A stretch of 64,000 nt of DNA from assembly GCA_038373865.1 (NCBI GenBank), contig JAXGGA010002920.1:1-64000 (forward strand), read 5' to 3'. The DNA comes from Uloborus plumipes (taxonomy: Eukaryota; Arthropoda; Arachnida; Araneae; Uloboridae). Position 1 is the stretch's first letter, and the number at the start of each line of letters is the position of its first letter. Positions 13,401 through 24,463 of the stretch are shown piece after piece. The translations under genes were made by a program, and so were the position numbers. The notes under the pieces are model-generated. The model worked only from the letters and a program-made list of their open reading frames with translations, had not been told where the DNA came from and did no database searches.

Positions 13401-14552
13401 GTTAATATTGTTAAATGGCTTTTGAAATTTCGCCAAAAATTTTACTTTTATTGACTAGCGTAAAATTAGCGGACTTGAAATCACATCCAAAAAAATTATT
13501 GACGAAACAACTTTAATTTTATTAACTAAAGTTTTAAGATTTGGAAAAAGAAGATTTTACCTAAATGGCTTTTGCAAATTTTTGGCGAAATTAATTGTCG
13601 AAGATACAATACCTATATCGGTACATATTTTACTTTCAGCAAGCTTTTTAAAAACGTGCCAAAACCAAGTATTAGTAAAATTCTTATCATTAAATCTGTC
13701 AATTTACAATGTAAATACCACAGAATAGTTATTATACAGCACACGAAGGACTTAGGTGTTTTGCCAGGAATGGATTACTTTACTGAAAATGGCTGCTCAT
13801 AGATATTTCGTCGGCAGCTTGTATTTGATTTTCGGATAGATACAAAGTTTTTTGTCAATGTATTACTCTAAACGCTTTAAATATTTTATAATCCTTTAAC
13901 GGGTAATACATCAACTTCATTTCATTACGAAATCGTTGTATATGGTTTAGGAAAATGGTTAGCTTAGCTAGCTTTTTGACTTAACTTTCGAACCTGGCGG
14001 TTACATTTTGAAAAAGTACAGCTTTTACAATCCGGAAAAGAAATTTCAATTAGGCAGTCATTTTCCATGAATAAATATTTAAATTTCGCACAGAAAGTCT
14101 GAAATAGATCAAATAAACTTAAAGCTCAGTCAACTAATCCGAAAACTATCAGAAATGTCAGTTAGTACTTAAAAATAAGTTAATTTCAATATTATAAAGG
14201 GATATGATGCATGAAAGAAAGCACAACTTACCTTTTATAATCCAAATGAAGGTTTTGGTGATAAAATCCAACTGGAATAAGATTCTTCTAGCTAGTTTGA
14301 ATAGGTTTTGCGTATAATAACAAGCTGGAAAATGAAAGAAAGTGGCCCCAATGTGATGACGTAGTCCCTAGCAACCGTTTCAGACAGAAGGCTTGGAGTT
14401 TCGATGGTAACGGTTATTCTGATGTATAAGCTACATTATGGTAAAAGTTTCATTAAAATCCATTCAGTAGTTTTTGCGTGAAAGAGGAACAAACATCCAT
14501 CCATCCATCCATCCAAACATCCAAACTTTCGCATTTATAATAGTAGTAAGAT
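10449..14552 (+). repeat. Long interspersed repeat with GGCGTTGCCTGGGCC head and (ATCC)n tail
   Basis: It starts near ACTAGCAAAAATACCCGGCG and ends with a segment resembling CATTCAGTAGTTTTTGCGTG, then GGAACAAACATCC, a run of ATCC units (about 14494-14518) and TTTATAATAGTAGTAAGATG. The head and tail match the type seen at 5525-5945. No reverse transcriptase or other domain was recognised in the 4 kb between. Inside are an inverted pair (12065-12098 and 14373-14413) sharing the ACTCCAAGCCTTCTGTCTGA core. Confidence 0.5.
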
Positions 14553-14930
14553 GAAATTTAGTTTATGAATGAAGAGATTACGCCAACAAAGAAGCTTCAA
14601 ACTGTTATAATTATTTTATAAACAAATTTTATAAATTAGTCGTCACATTCATGTAACGTCAGTCACAAAGGAGTATAAAAGTTTGTTTTACTTAAACAAA
14701 ACTAAACCCAAGATTACAACAAGTCATATTCTCTTCATTTAAGATGATATCTTTAATATTCTTTACTTAAATATTTAAAAGTAGTTGAATTAATATAACT
14801 TGCTTAAAATGTGTAACATCAGTCACATTTCTCTTTTCACTAAGATGCTTTAAATAAACTATACAAATGGCACTAACTGCTGCAAAAAGGCAACATATTA
14901 GGTGAGAGAAATTTAAAATGACGGAAAATA

Positions 14931-16323
14931 CACTGCTCGACATTGAAAATGCAACACCAAGAAGGAGTGGTCAGAAATTCATGCAAATTTTACCGTAGAC
15001 GCACGTCACAGAGTTATGCAAATAATATGAAATGCGCAGCTCTCCGACGCACGTGAAGTAAGATATAAGAGAATGAAGTTGAAAAGTGGGCTATGTTCAT
15101 GTTGGTTTTTCTGCCAGACTAATTATCGGAGAAATTTGGTTTTTGTCTCAAAGGATACGTGTGATAGGAGGAAATGCCACGCCGTCCTCAACGAAGACAC
15201 TTCCAGCATATAGACGACTTTACAAGGGGTATGGTGATCGGACTGAGAAGGGAAGGTTGGTCCATACGTCAAATTGCAGCTGATACCCACATGGATGCAA
15301 GCACTGTGCATCGGCTGTGTCGGAGATGGTTGGAAAGAGGAAATGTAGCCACATTGAGGGGTGCAGGTGCAGCCAGAGTGACGTCAGACCGCTTGGATCG
15401 ACGGATTCACCGACAAGCTGTGGCGGACCCGCAAGTCACTTGTACGTCGATTCTGCAGCACGTGCAAGGTACCCTGGATGTTCCTGTGTCGACCAGAACC
15501 ATTTCCCGTCGACTGGTTGCACGTGGCCTGCAATCACGGCGCCCGCTAAGAAGACTGCCATTGACCTCACAGCACAGACTCCAACGTTTGGAATGGTGCC
15601 GGACCAGAGCGACGTGGATGGCAGAATGGCAAACCGTAGTGTTCTCAGATGAATCCCGCTTCTGTTTGTCCAGCGATAGTCATCGCATACGTGTGTGGCG
15701 TCGACGTGGAGAAAGATCGAATCCGGCAGTAACTGTGGGACGCCCCACAGCGCGACAACGTGGCATAATGGTTTGGGGCGCTATTGCATACAATTCCGTA
15801 TCACCTCTAGTTCGTATTCGGGGCACTATGACGGCCCAACGATATGTAGATAATGTACTGCGGCCGGTGGCAATCCCCTACCTTCAGGGTCTGCCAAATG
15901 CAATTTTTCAACAGGATAACGCCCGGCCTCACAGTGCTCTAATCAGCCAACATGCTCTACGAGGTGTACAGATGCTTTCCTGGCCACCATACTCTCCTGA
16001 CTTGTCACCAATCGAACATGTGTGGGACGCGATTGGACGCCGTTTGCAGAACCTGTCACTGCCTCGTTCAGAGGACGAACTGTGGCAAATGGTTGAAAGG
16101 GAATGGAGTGCCATCCCTCAGGACACCATCCGCAGGCTTATTGACTCCATGCCTAGACGTGGTCCTACTTCTTACTGAGCCGACACCGTCCTCGCTCTAA
16201 ATTTTGCTTATTTATTTTGAAATAAATATCACTTATTTTTCCATGCTGTCTCTGTCTTCTTACCAAATTTCATCAATTTCTGACCACTCCTTCTTGGTGT
16301 TGCATTTTCAATGTCGAGCAGTG
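14931..16323 (+). mobile_element. Intact Tc1/mariner-type element with 49-bp TIRs
   Basis: Terminal inverted repeats of 49 bp (14931-14979 and 16275-16323) start CACTGCTCGACATTGAAAAT and match along their full length. TA lies outside both ends (14929-14930, 16324-16325), the standard Tc1/mariner target duplication. The element is 1393 bp and carries one open transposase frame. Intact ends and frame indicate recent arrival and possible activity. It sits inside the 7.8-kb element at 10186-18011. Confidence 0.95.
15174..16178 (+). CDS. Tc1/mariner-family transposase, 334 aa
   Basis: Catalyses cut-and-paste transposition of the element that contains it; it would act in the nucleus on the 49-bp ends. 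Residues about 10-60 form a helix-turn-helix DNA-binding region (GWSIRQIA, STVHRLCRRW), followed by a second basic HTH region to about residue 130. The catalytic domain shows the DDE triad: D159 in VVFSDESRF, D248 in FQQDNARPH and E281 in DLSPIEHVW. The last two are separated by 32 residues instead of the 34 of typical Tc1 enzymes. The ATG at 15174 opens a clean frame to TGA; length fits the usual 330-350 aa. The GC-richer sequence stands out from the AT-rich surroundings. Confidence 0.95.
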   Translation: MPRRPQRRHFQHIDDFTRGMVIGLRREGWSIRQIAADTHMDASTVHRLCRRWLERGNVATLRGAGAARVTSDRLDRRIHRQAVADPQVTCTSILQHVQGTLDVPVSTRTISRRLVARGLQSRRPLRRLPLTSQHRLQRLEWCRTRATWMAEWQTVVFSDESRFCLSSDSHRIRVWRRRGERSNPAVTVGRPTARQRGIMVWGAIAYNSVSPLVRIRGTMTAQRYVDNVLRPVAIPYLQGLPNAIFQQDNARPHSALISQHALRGVQMLSWPPYSPDLSPIEHVWDAIGRRLQNLSLPRSEDELWQMVEREWSAIPQDTIRRLIDSMPRRGPTSY

Positions 16324-16325
16324 TA

Positions 16326-18011
16326 TGAAGATTAGTAAATCAAAAACAGTGTATGATAAAATGAGCAGAGAAAAAAAGAGAAAAAATAAATTTTTGTAAA
16401 GTGATTATCTAGCTAAGTTCAAAGTAAGTTTAGAATCAAGTTTAAAAAAAAAAAAATAGGAAAAGAAATACAAGAAAATGTAGAACACAAAAGAGCCCAG
16501 TTTTAAATAGCACCTGCCCTTTTTTTCTTTTTTAATTGAAACTGGACAAACAAGTACTCCTAACTCTCCGTGTATGGCAGTTAAATTAAAGTATTTGTCA
16601 ATGAAAACAGAACATGGTTAAGTCCTTTTGGACCCTATATGATCTTAGGAGACGTGCACCAGGCTGGAAAGATATCAAAACTGCTTGGGAAAATGATAAT
16701 TCTGAAGAGATAAGACGCTAAAAAACTTCTGCAATACTCCTAGAAGCAGATGAATTTATTTGTGAAACAATGTATAGAAATGAGAAAGCAAATTTGCGGA
16801 ATTGAAACATATGTTTTTGATGTAGCAAATTACAGTACAATATTTTCCTGTGAAATTACCACAAAAGCTTCATAATAGCCTACACCAGATTTAGAAATAG
16901 CCAGATTATTTTCCTAAAGATTCGGAGAACTTCAGTATTAGTGAAGAAAATCCAAATCACGATCGATTGTATGTATATCTTTTTTTGTGCAAAAAAGTTT
17001 TTACATACTACACTTCAAGAAATGTGAAAATATTTTAGCTTCCCCCCCCCCGAGTTTGAAGCTATATTATTAATAGTTATATTTGAGTAATATTTTTTTA
17101 ATAAATCAGAAGCTGGAGCAGGTAATTAGCAGCAACACTCTTTTGGCAGTGATTTTCTGAATCATCAAAAGTTCAAAACAATTTTTTGAAGTCTAATTTA
17201 GCAAAATGTGTTCTGAAATTGAAGGCTGCAGCAGGAGAGAGGGTTCTTGTGGAACATGATGGTCAATTCTATGAGGTGAAGTTAGTGCCATTCAAAAATA
17301 TAAGTAGCCAGTTAATGTCAAGTTTTGAGCAGTAAAATATTTATAAATGGCCTAACAATGTGAATGAAATTTATTATTCGAAAGAAAAAGTAATTAAAAA
17401 AATTAGCCCTCCCCAGAAGAAGTTATTTCAAGAGGACAATTCATTAAAAATTAATGTGTAAAACTTAATTAGTGTAATTAAGATTTTGTTGCCATTCTTT
17501 ATTTCTTATAATTTAACTTCAATTTTGGGCAAAATATATGCTTTGTTAATAATTAGAAAGACATTATTTATTATTGTAGCAATGTTTTGTTATCGTAACG
17601 TCAGTCACGAAATCTTTGTTACATCAGTCACACCTATTACATATTTTCTGTGCTATCAGTTTTTCAGTTTATTCCATCAAGAAAAGTATTTTCATAAAGT
17701 CTGAAATCTCTATTTTTATGGGAATTTTATTTTTTATGTTTCACGCTATTAGTTTGAAGAGGATTTCAAATTGAAAAAAAGTCAATTTCAGTCATGTCGC
17801 TTTTGTATAACATCAGTCACATATGTTTGATTCCCCATAATTTCTGAAAAAAAATTTCCTCATACCTAATGAGTTATGAAAAGACTTTTAGTATACTCTG
17901 TAATTACATTTTAGTTCAAATTCAGGGGGTAAAAATTAATTTCAAGTCAGTACTGAATTTTTAATTTAAAAATAGAGTCAAACTGTAACGTCAGTCACCG
18001 TGGAATGACCC
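16326..18011. other. Right part of the 7.8-kb element, non-coding
   Basis: AT-rich sequence with four of the TAACRTCAGTCAC-type motifs clustered at 17596-17998. No coding domain recognised. Confidence 0.5.
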
Positions 18012-18420
18012 ATATACATCTCTCGCTAGTATTCCCCAGAGGTTTTCTATTGGGTCAGGACTCAAGGCTGCCCATTCCATAACAGTCGTCTATCTAAACT
18101 AAACCATTGCATTGTTGAATTAGATATGTAAATGGAGCAATTGTTTTGCTGAAATAACCATTCGTCCTCACCTAGCAACTTTCCAAATGGCAATAACTGT
18201 ACATTAAGAGTTCTCTGTTAGTCTTCGGAATATTGGCGACCTTTCAAAAAAGCAATATCGGTTGTTCTATTGAAAAAGTGCTCCCCACACCATGAGTGAA
18301 CTTCCTCTTTGTTGCCTGCTGAAAAAGGTTCATGGCTCCTTGCGAATACCATGCCAGTAATGTGCCCAACTATCCGGACCATCTAAATTGAACATTTTTC
18401 ATCACTAAAAATAACACTTA

Positions 18421-18711
18421 GGCAGGGATTCAAGTGAAACAGCACTGCGATCGCTTCGAATTGCAATCGTTACTGGAAGTGAATTACATTATCATCAACT
18501 TAAATTGGCATGACGTCACTACGGGTGGAGCCAATAAGAGCTCACAAGCACTCAGCGATCTCCTCTTATTCGCCAAGTAGGCTGTGACGTTTTATCTAGC
18601 TCGTTTTTCATAGGCAAACGTCACGATGTTTTTATCAAGAAACGTTCTAATGTAATTCATTTCCAGTCGCGATTGTAATTTGCGATTGCCTGTTTCACTT
18701 GAATCCCTGCC
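18421..18711. mobile_element. Harbinger-like MITE with TTA duplication, copy 1
   Basis: A 291-bp element with ends GGCAGGGATTCAAGTGAAAC, flanked by TTA on both sides (18418-18420, 18712-18714). A second copy in inverted arrangement is at 53838-54138, also with TTA. A 3-bp TTA duplication and GG-starting ends fit PIF/Harbinger. No coding capacity. It has inserted in the dead Tc3-like transposase. Confidence 0.85.
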
Positions 18712-18772
18712 TTAACCATTCATTTGTCTAATTCATGTGATTACGGAATACGAGCGTTTTTATGCCGACTTG

Positions 18773-19153
18773 TTAACCTCGACGAACGATGTAATTTGCG
18801 ATTTTCACAAGAAATGCACTTGCCTGCAGCCGTCGATGTACTGTTGATTTTGACACTGAAAAGCTTACTTCTTTACAAACGGACCGTGTTGACAGATTCT
18901 GGGTTGAAACTAGTTTCAAAATGTCTCTGTGTTGCCGCTTAGTTGTTTTCTTTGGTCGTCCAGAACTAAATTTTGCTTCAAAGCTATTATCTTTTGACAA
19001 GATTTGATAAATATCAGCCCTATTGCGTCCAAATTTACGTGCAATGTTCACTATTTTCCATCCATGAGCTTTCAAACGGTAGATTTTCAAAATTTCCGTT
19101 TCAGAAAACTCACGTTGCGAGGCATCTTGCCCAATCTTTAGAAACGGAAACAC
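18773..19153 (-). pseudogene. Tc3-like transposase N-terminal region
   Basis: A 126-codon frame rich in DNA-binding features: FSETEILKIYRLKAHGWK with NIARKFGRNRADIYQIL forms the first helix-turn-helix, SGRPKKTTKRQHRDILK the GRPR-like linker, and SKSTVHRRLQ the second. The catalytic region downstream (minus strand, 18016-18770) is broken: KMFNLDGPDSWAH can still be read near 18350-18400 but in a shifted frame, and a MITE interrupts it. The C-terminus is 7.8 kb away at 10029-10181. No function is expected. Confidence 0.82.
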
Positions 19154-19482
19154 GTGTTCGTTTTTATGTCAGAAAACCTGTGCGTCACAAGTAAATGATC
19201 TTGTAATATGCAAATTTTGAATACCATTACTTAAATCAGTTTTAAATAATGATTATTTATATACTTTTGGGACAGCATTTTTTCGTTTATATTTTTTAAA
19301 ATTAAATCTATGACCAGTAAGAGTTGCTTAAGTGTTTTAATAATTTTTTGAAGTCATTAACTATTTGCATAAATAATTTTGTCTCGCTTACTCGTGTAAT
19401 TAGCTTGTGGTTTCAGAAACGTGGTTGTCTATAAACTTTTGGGACGCACTGTATAATAATGGCTATATTGATTTGTATATGG

Positions 19483-20434
19483 GTCATTCCGACGAAAATG
19501 GTACAAATCATGTCTGAAACTCTTTACTTAAGAGATTATCAATTTAAATAATTTCCACCAACTAATCATATATTTTTTATTGAGTTTCCATTTATTTGTG
19601 TATGATGAAGTGTAAATAACTAGTGAATGACTCATTTATGAAAGGATTTTAAATATTTTGATCACTTTGTTTAACAGAGTGGACATATAACAGAGTGGAA
19701 AAATAATAAGCCTTTAAAAATATCTGTATAATCACAAAGAAAAGTTAGAATCACAGAACAAGCATAAAGTGGAATAAACAGCCTAAAACTGTAAGTCTGT
19801 CTGCAATTTCAAGAAAAAATTTATTTTTTTCATCATGAAATCGGCTCTAACAGAGTGGACATCCAACAGTTCAAATTGACTATCATAAGAAAAGAATTAG
19901 GCTCACCCTGGTCATTGACTACATAATTCAATATAGCAAGCTAATCACGGCAGTTATACTACCTATATTTTTAAAAATATATATCAGATTGAATGCAATT
20001 GTTTATTTTATTTCCAAAAGGCATATAACAGAGAGGACAATTCGAAACATAGAAAATCTAGGGACATGGATAAATAATAGTGTTTTTTGGGGAATTTTTT
20101 TTTTCATTTGTGTAATAATCTGCAGAAATGGTGTCAGAAGCATCTTTTGTGCAGTGCAGTGTCATTTATTTTGTTGTTACATTTCAATTTAATTTTAAAT
20201 CACATTTAAAATACTAGCAATTTGAAGCTGTGACACGTCATTTACTCCTTCTGACAAAAATATTTTTTTTCGTGTCATTTCTAAATGGATTATACCTAAT
20301 CAATGGATACTTGATGGCACAAAATTAAATGGAGAACCAATAAAAAATACACTTAATGGGTGGTAGTTATTAAAATTGATTTTAAAAAATTCTAAAGTCT
20401 CGGACATGATTTGTACCATTTTCGTCGGAATGAC
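19483..20434. mobile_element. 952-bp TIR element with repeated AACAGAGTGGAC motif
   Basis: The ends GTCATTCCGACGAAAATGGT (19483-19514 and 20403-20434) are about 32-bp inverted repeats with few mismatches. Inside, TAACAGAGTGGAC or a close variant occurs at about 19672, 19686, 19847 and 20025. No open frame is recognisable and no convincing target duplication was found. The GTCATTCC start resembles the ends of the 7.8-kb element at 10186-18011, so the two may be related. It is probably non-autonomous. Confidence 0.75.
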
Positions 20435-20488
20435 ATGCTATTGATTTGAATATTTGTTCATGAAACTGGCCTATTTATCCCTGTACAA

Positions 20489-20917
20489 CAGTGCCGTTTG
20501 AAGAGGGGTGAATAAGGCGACTGCCCCGGTAGCTGAAGTATGAGACGACGTTATGATTGAACAGAACTTTTACTGCATTACAATTTATTATTCCCCTCCC
20601 CCCTCTCTCTCTCTCTCTCTCTTTTATTGTTGTTGAAATGCTAACATGGTAGAATTTCTTCTTGTCATTTCTAATACACAAAGATTACATGTTCAAGTAC
20701 GCAATAATCAAAACACAAAAAAATATTCTGTAGATTTTCTATTAATTATATACCCACTACAGTTGCTAGCGCAACTTTGGCGGTTTTAAAAGAAGGCCAA
20801 TGTTCATATTTTGAAGTGTTTTTAACCAGCTTCATTTTTCTCTCTGTGTGTGTTACGGGGGGGGGGGGACGAAAGCATTCGCCCCGGTCATCGTCGTCGG
20901 CTCTTGGAACGGCCCTG
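20489..20917. mobile_element. hAT-like MITE
   Basis: The left end CAGTGCCGTTTGAAGAG and the right end, complement of CAGGGCCGTTCCAAGAG, are inverted repeats. Flanking octamers CTGTACAA and CTATATAT agree at only 5 of 8 places, so the duplication is weak. It contains a CT microsatellite (about 20600-20622) and a G run (about 20858-20868). Confidence 0.55.
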
Positions 20918-22992
20918 CTATATATTTGCGATTTTGTGTTTTAATGCATGAAATTAAAATAAAAAATCAAAAACTATGATGTAATGGTCTTATTTTTGCG
21001 ACTTTTCCAATCATCAAGCACAACTTGCAAACATTTTGTAAATTCAGCACGAGTTTTTACATGTCTTGCAAGGAAGCTTATTTACTTATTCTCCTCCTTC
21101 GTTCTGAAATACCTTTTCTGCTCTTCCAGATCCTGAAAAGACAAAGTAAGATGGATGTGAAGCGTAGGGAGGCATGATACTGTAAGAGGATCAACAACTG
21201 ATGCACCGCTGGAGTTCGAAACTTTTCGCATTATTTTCGTTGTGTTCTCAAAGATTTGAGGTCTGAATGTCACTCACGTCACGTACTTCTCTGGAAATTC
21301 TTGTTAGATTTATCAGTTGCTTTTAGCGTCATAAAATAAAATTATGGGATCCTAGGGAGCGATTTTATTTTTATTTATTTTTTGGAAATAAGTAAACAAA
21401 AAGTGATTTATCACATTACCTTTCAATAATACTCGCAGCTAAACTGAATGATTTTACTGGAAGGGTAGAAGCCATACTAAACGATTTAAAATACTTATGC
21501 TTCCTGCGTTTTGAATTTAGTTTAAACTATCCCCCTCCCCCGTCACAAGGGGGAAATAGAGAAAAACAAAGAATGAAACAATCAAGTTTGTAGAAGCGAT
21601 GGGACCATTTTTTAAAGGAAGTGATTTTACAGAAAAAAATTATTGCCAATTAGAAATGTCATGCCTAGAACACTGGCCCCGGGTGTCAGTGCGATCAAGT
21701 AAAGTGCGATAATAATTAAGTGATAAAATATTTTTTAAAAAAAGCTTTTGAATTAATTAAAAGATAAAAGGGAAACGTTCTAATGATTGTAATGATTCGT
21801 TTTTCATTGTTTCTTTTCATTCTAAAAGAATGTCAGTAAAATTTTGCTTTTTTTAAATTTTGTAGCCGTATTATGTTAATTTTTCAAAAGGTGAGCCAAT
21901 ATCCAAGCGATCGAGAATATCGCCAATCTGATGTTTCTAGCGCTTCTTATGTAGTCTATCTGTTACTGATGTCTTTAATTAACTGTCGGACAATGGGATA
22001 TTTCCTAGAATGTCAGTACTTATTTCTTAAGAGTTCAAAAAACGTGTTAGACTAAAGTTTGGCAAATACAGTTTAAAGCCCCTCCCCAACCCCAAGGAAA
22101 ATTTGACCCGCCAATAATTTTAGTCCTCAGAATTGAGTAATCATGTTTTCATACCACGCACCCAAAATCGAAGCATCATTGCGTTATTATGACATAAATA
22201 TTTTTTTTTAATATGGGAGACCATTTTACAAACTTTTTTCTGCATCTGACGACTATTCTTTACATCACAGACCGCGTCTTTTCGGCAGAGAGGAAATTTG
22301 CCGAATGATAAAATACGGTATACACAAATAAATACATGTTATGAAAAGAGACATAATGGCATTTAAAAATGCAATTATCTATACAAAACTGCAGAATCGT
22401 CAAAAATTTCCGAAGGACAATTTTGGTAGGTCACAGTGACCTCCCGGCGGAGCGCCCTGATTAGAGTATAAAGCAACTATTTTTTTAGTAGCGGAACTCA
22501 GTGGCAGCACTGCACCAAAATGATAGTTCCCATCAACAACCATTAATTTCTAGAAATCAAGTGTTATAAATCAGTGTGTCAGCAAATCGTTTATCAAACT
22601 GATTTTTAAAAAAATGATAGAATTAAAAACATAGAAGTGAAAATCATGGAGATGATTTATTTGTGTGAGCGTACTGGTAGTCACCCATGAGAAACAGTGT
22701 GCATCGTTCAATACCCATGAAACACAATATTAATAACAATACTTTGAGATAATTATATAGCACAGACGAGGAATCGTGCTATCAGCTGGGGAAAAAAATC
22801 TGGCTCAATGAGCAGTTATTCTATAAAATTACACTTAATGATATTTCTAAGCAATTATGAGATGAGAGAGAGATGCTGGTGAATAAGTATTGAAAGATGT
22901 TTTTTCACACTAAGCATCGCATCATAATGTATTTTTGTGCTTTAAATATACGACGAACGAAAAAGTTTTATTCGATTTTTATCCAGCTTTTA
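20918..22992. other. Non-coding stretch
   Basis: AT-rich. It includes an isolated AGGTCACAGTGACCT palindrome (22428-22442) in sequence that loosely resembles the dispersed repeat described at 41839-42721, so it may be a diverged fragment. No gene was recognised. Confidence 0.5.
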
Positions 22993-23245
22993 GACTATAA
23001 CAGCGTTTCCCAATCTTTAAGCTTACGCACCGCTTGGTTGTACACCATGCTAAATTGTACCACTTCTAAGAAATGATTATATTTCGTGATTTTTTTTTTT
23101 TTTTTTTGCGTTTGTGTTGTACATTTTATTGGGTGACCATGTACTTACATCAGCATAATGAGAGAAAATCCACTGGAATATGCCTAAACGAAACGTCATG
23201 CTGAATTATAAACTCGATGAAATTATAAATTCACTGCATCATATA

Positions 23246-24463
23246 CACTGAAGTGACAAAAGTCATGGGATACCTCTTAATATCGTGTCGGCCCTCCTTT
23301 TGCCCGGCGAAGTGCAACAACTCGACGTGGCATGGACTCAACAAGTCGTTGGAAGTCTTCTGCAGGAATATTGAGCCATGCTGTCTCGATAGACGTCCAT
23401 AATTGTGAAAGCGTTGATGGGGCAGGATTTTGGGCACGAACAGACCTCTCGACGGTGTCCCATAAATGCTCAATGGGATTCATGTCGGGCGATCTAGGTG
23501 GCCAAATCATTCGTTGGAATTGTCCAGAATTTTCTTCAAACCAATTGCGAACAGTTGTGGCCCGGTGACATGGCGCATTGTCATCCATAAAAATCCCATC
23601 GTTGTTTGGGTACATGAAGTCCATGAATGGCTGCAAGTGATCTCCAAGTAGCTGCACATAAGCATTTCCAGTCAATGTTCGGTCCAGTCGCACTAGAGGA
23701 CCAAGTCCATGCCATGAAAAAACAGCCCACACCATTACGGAGCCACCACCAGCTTGAACAGTGCCTTGCTGACAGTTTGGGTCCATGGCTTCGTGGGGTC
23801 TGCGCCACACTCGAACCCTACCATCGGCTCTTACCAGCTGAAATCGTGACTCATCGGACCAGGCCACGGTTTTCCATTCATCTAGGGACCAACCGATATG
23901 CTCACGTGCCCACGAGAGTCGCTGCAAGCGATGTCGTTCTGTCAGTAAAGGCACTCGAGTCGGTCTTCTGCTGGAATAGCCCAAGAAATCCAAATTTCTC
24001 CGCACAGTTCTAGCAGACACGTCCATTGTACGTCCCACATTGATTTCTACGGTGATTTGACGCAGTGTTGCTTGTCTGTTAGAATTTACGACTCTTTGCA
24101 GACGTCGCCGGTCTCGATCTTTAAGTGCAGGCGGTCGACCACTGCGCTGTCCATGGTGGGATGTTATGCCTGAAATTTCATACTCTCGGCACACTCTTGA
24201 CACAGTGGATCTGGAAATGTTGAATTCTCTAACGATTTCCGTAATGGCATGACCCATGCGTCTAGCTCCAACTAACATTCCGCGTTCAAAGTCTGTTAAT
24301 TCACGTCGTGCGGTCATCATCACGTTAAAACCTCTTCACATGAATAACTTGAACAGAAATGAAAGCTCTGTAAAAGCACTGCGCATTTATACCTGTTCTA
24401 TGCGATGCTACTGCCATCTGAAAATTTGCATATTGCTATCCCATGACTTTTGTCACTTCAGTG
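23246..24463 (-). mobile_element. Intact Tc1-like element, copy A
   Basis: Inverted repeats of 27 bp (23246-23272 and 24437-24463) starting CACTGAAGTGACAAAAGTC, with TA on both sides. At 1218 bp it is nearly identical to copy B at 62664-63875, which is 6 bp shorter. It carries an open transposase on the minus strand. High identity and intact ends suggest recent transposition. Confidence 0.95.
23277..24320 (-). CDS. Tc1-like transposase, 347 aa (copy A)
   Basis: Cut-and-paste transposase of the surrounding element. I place the start at the ATG at 24320 (protein begins MMTARRELTDFERG); a GTG just upstream extends the open frame but is an unlikely eukaryotic start. Two helix-turn-helix regions occupy about residues 8-60 and 65-120, with a GRP linker (GQRSGRPPALK) between. 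The DDE triad is D156 (AWSDESRF), D247 (IFMDDNAPCH) and E284 (DMNPIEHLW). The D-E gap is 36 residues, longer than the 34 of canonical Tc1. The frame ends at TAA, 5 bp from the inner edge of the 27-bp repeat. Copy B differs by about seven residues plus a two-residue deletion. Confidence 0.95.
   Translation of the reverse strand: MMTARRELTDFERGMLVGARRMGHAITEIVREFNISRSTVSRVCREYEISGITSHHGQRSGRPPALKDRDRRRLQRVVNSNRQATLRQITVEINVGRTMDVSARTVRRNLDFLGYSSRRPTRVPLLTERHRLQRLSWAREHIGWSLDEWKTVAWSDESRFQLVRADGRVRVWRRPHEAMDPNCQQGTVQAGGGSVMVWAVFSWHGLGPLVRLDRTLTGNAYVQLLGDHLQPFMDFMYPNNDGIFMDDNAPCHRATTVRNWFEENSGQFQRMIWPPRSPDMNPIEHLWDTVERSVRAQNPAPSTLSQLWTSIETAWLNIPAEDFQRLVESMPRRVVALRRAKGGPTRY

Larger units (their letters stand above)
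10186..18011. mobile_element. 7.8-kb TIR element with ATAT duplication and repeated GTCAGTCAC motif
   Basis: The ends are GGGCAATTCCACG on the left and the complement of GGGTCATTCCACG on the right, flanked by ATAT (10182-10185, 18012-18015). The duplication is confirmed independently: removing the element and one ATAT restores the reading frame of the transposase it interrupts. The motif TAACRTCAGTCAC occurs at 14654, 14814, 17596, 17620 (partial), 17807 and 17986, the last next to the right terminus. No transposase was recognised. A 4.1-kb interspersed repeat and an intact Tc1-like element lie inside. The superfamily is undetermined. Confidence 0.8.
9809..19451 (-). mobile_element. Dead Tc3-like Tc1/mariner element, split by nested insertions
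   Basis: Left end CAGTGCGTCCCAAAAGTTTA (9809) and right end (to 19451) are inverted repeats, each flanked by TA (9807-9808, 19452-19453). Removing the 7.8-kb insertion (10186-18011) and the 291-bp MITE (18421-18711) leaves about 1.5 kb, close to the 1542 bp of the related element at 59431-60972. Transposase remnants are on the minus strand: the N-terminal helix-turn-helix part at 18773-19153 and the C-terminus at 10029-10181. Frameshifts and stops make it inactive. Confidence 0.88.

Noticed and set aside
23627..24013. Plus-strand frame of 128 codons (same as 63114-63500 minus)
   Set aside because: Antisense shadow of the Tc1-like transposase; identical in both copies only because the elements are identical.
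24318..24323. GTG codon as start of the Tc1-like transposase
   Set aside because: In a eukaryote the ATG immediately downstream is the more likely start, and it loses only one residue.
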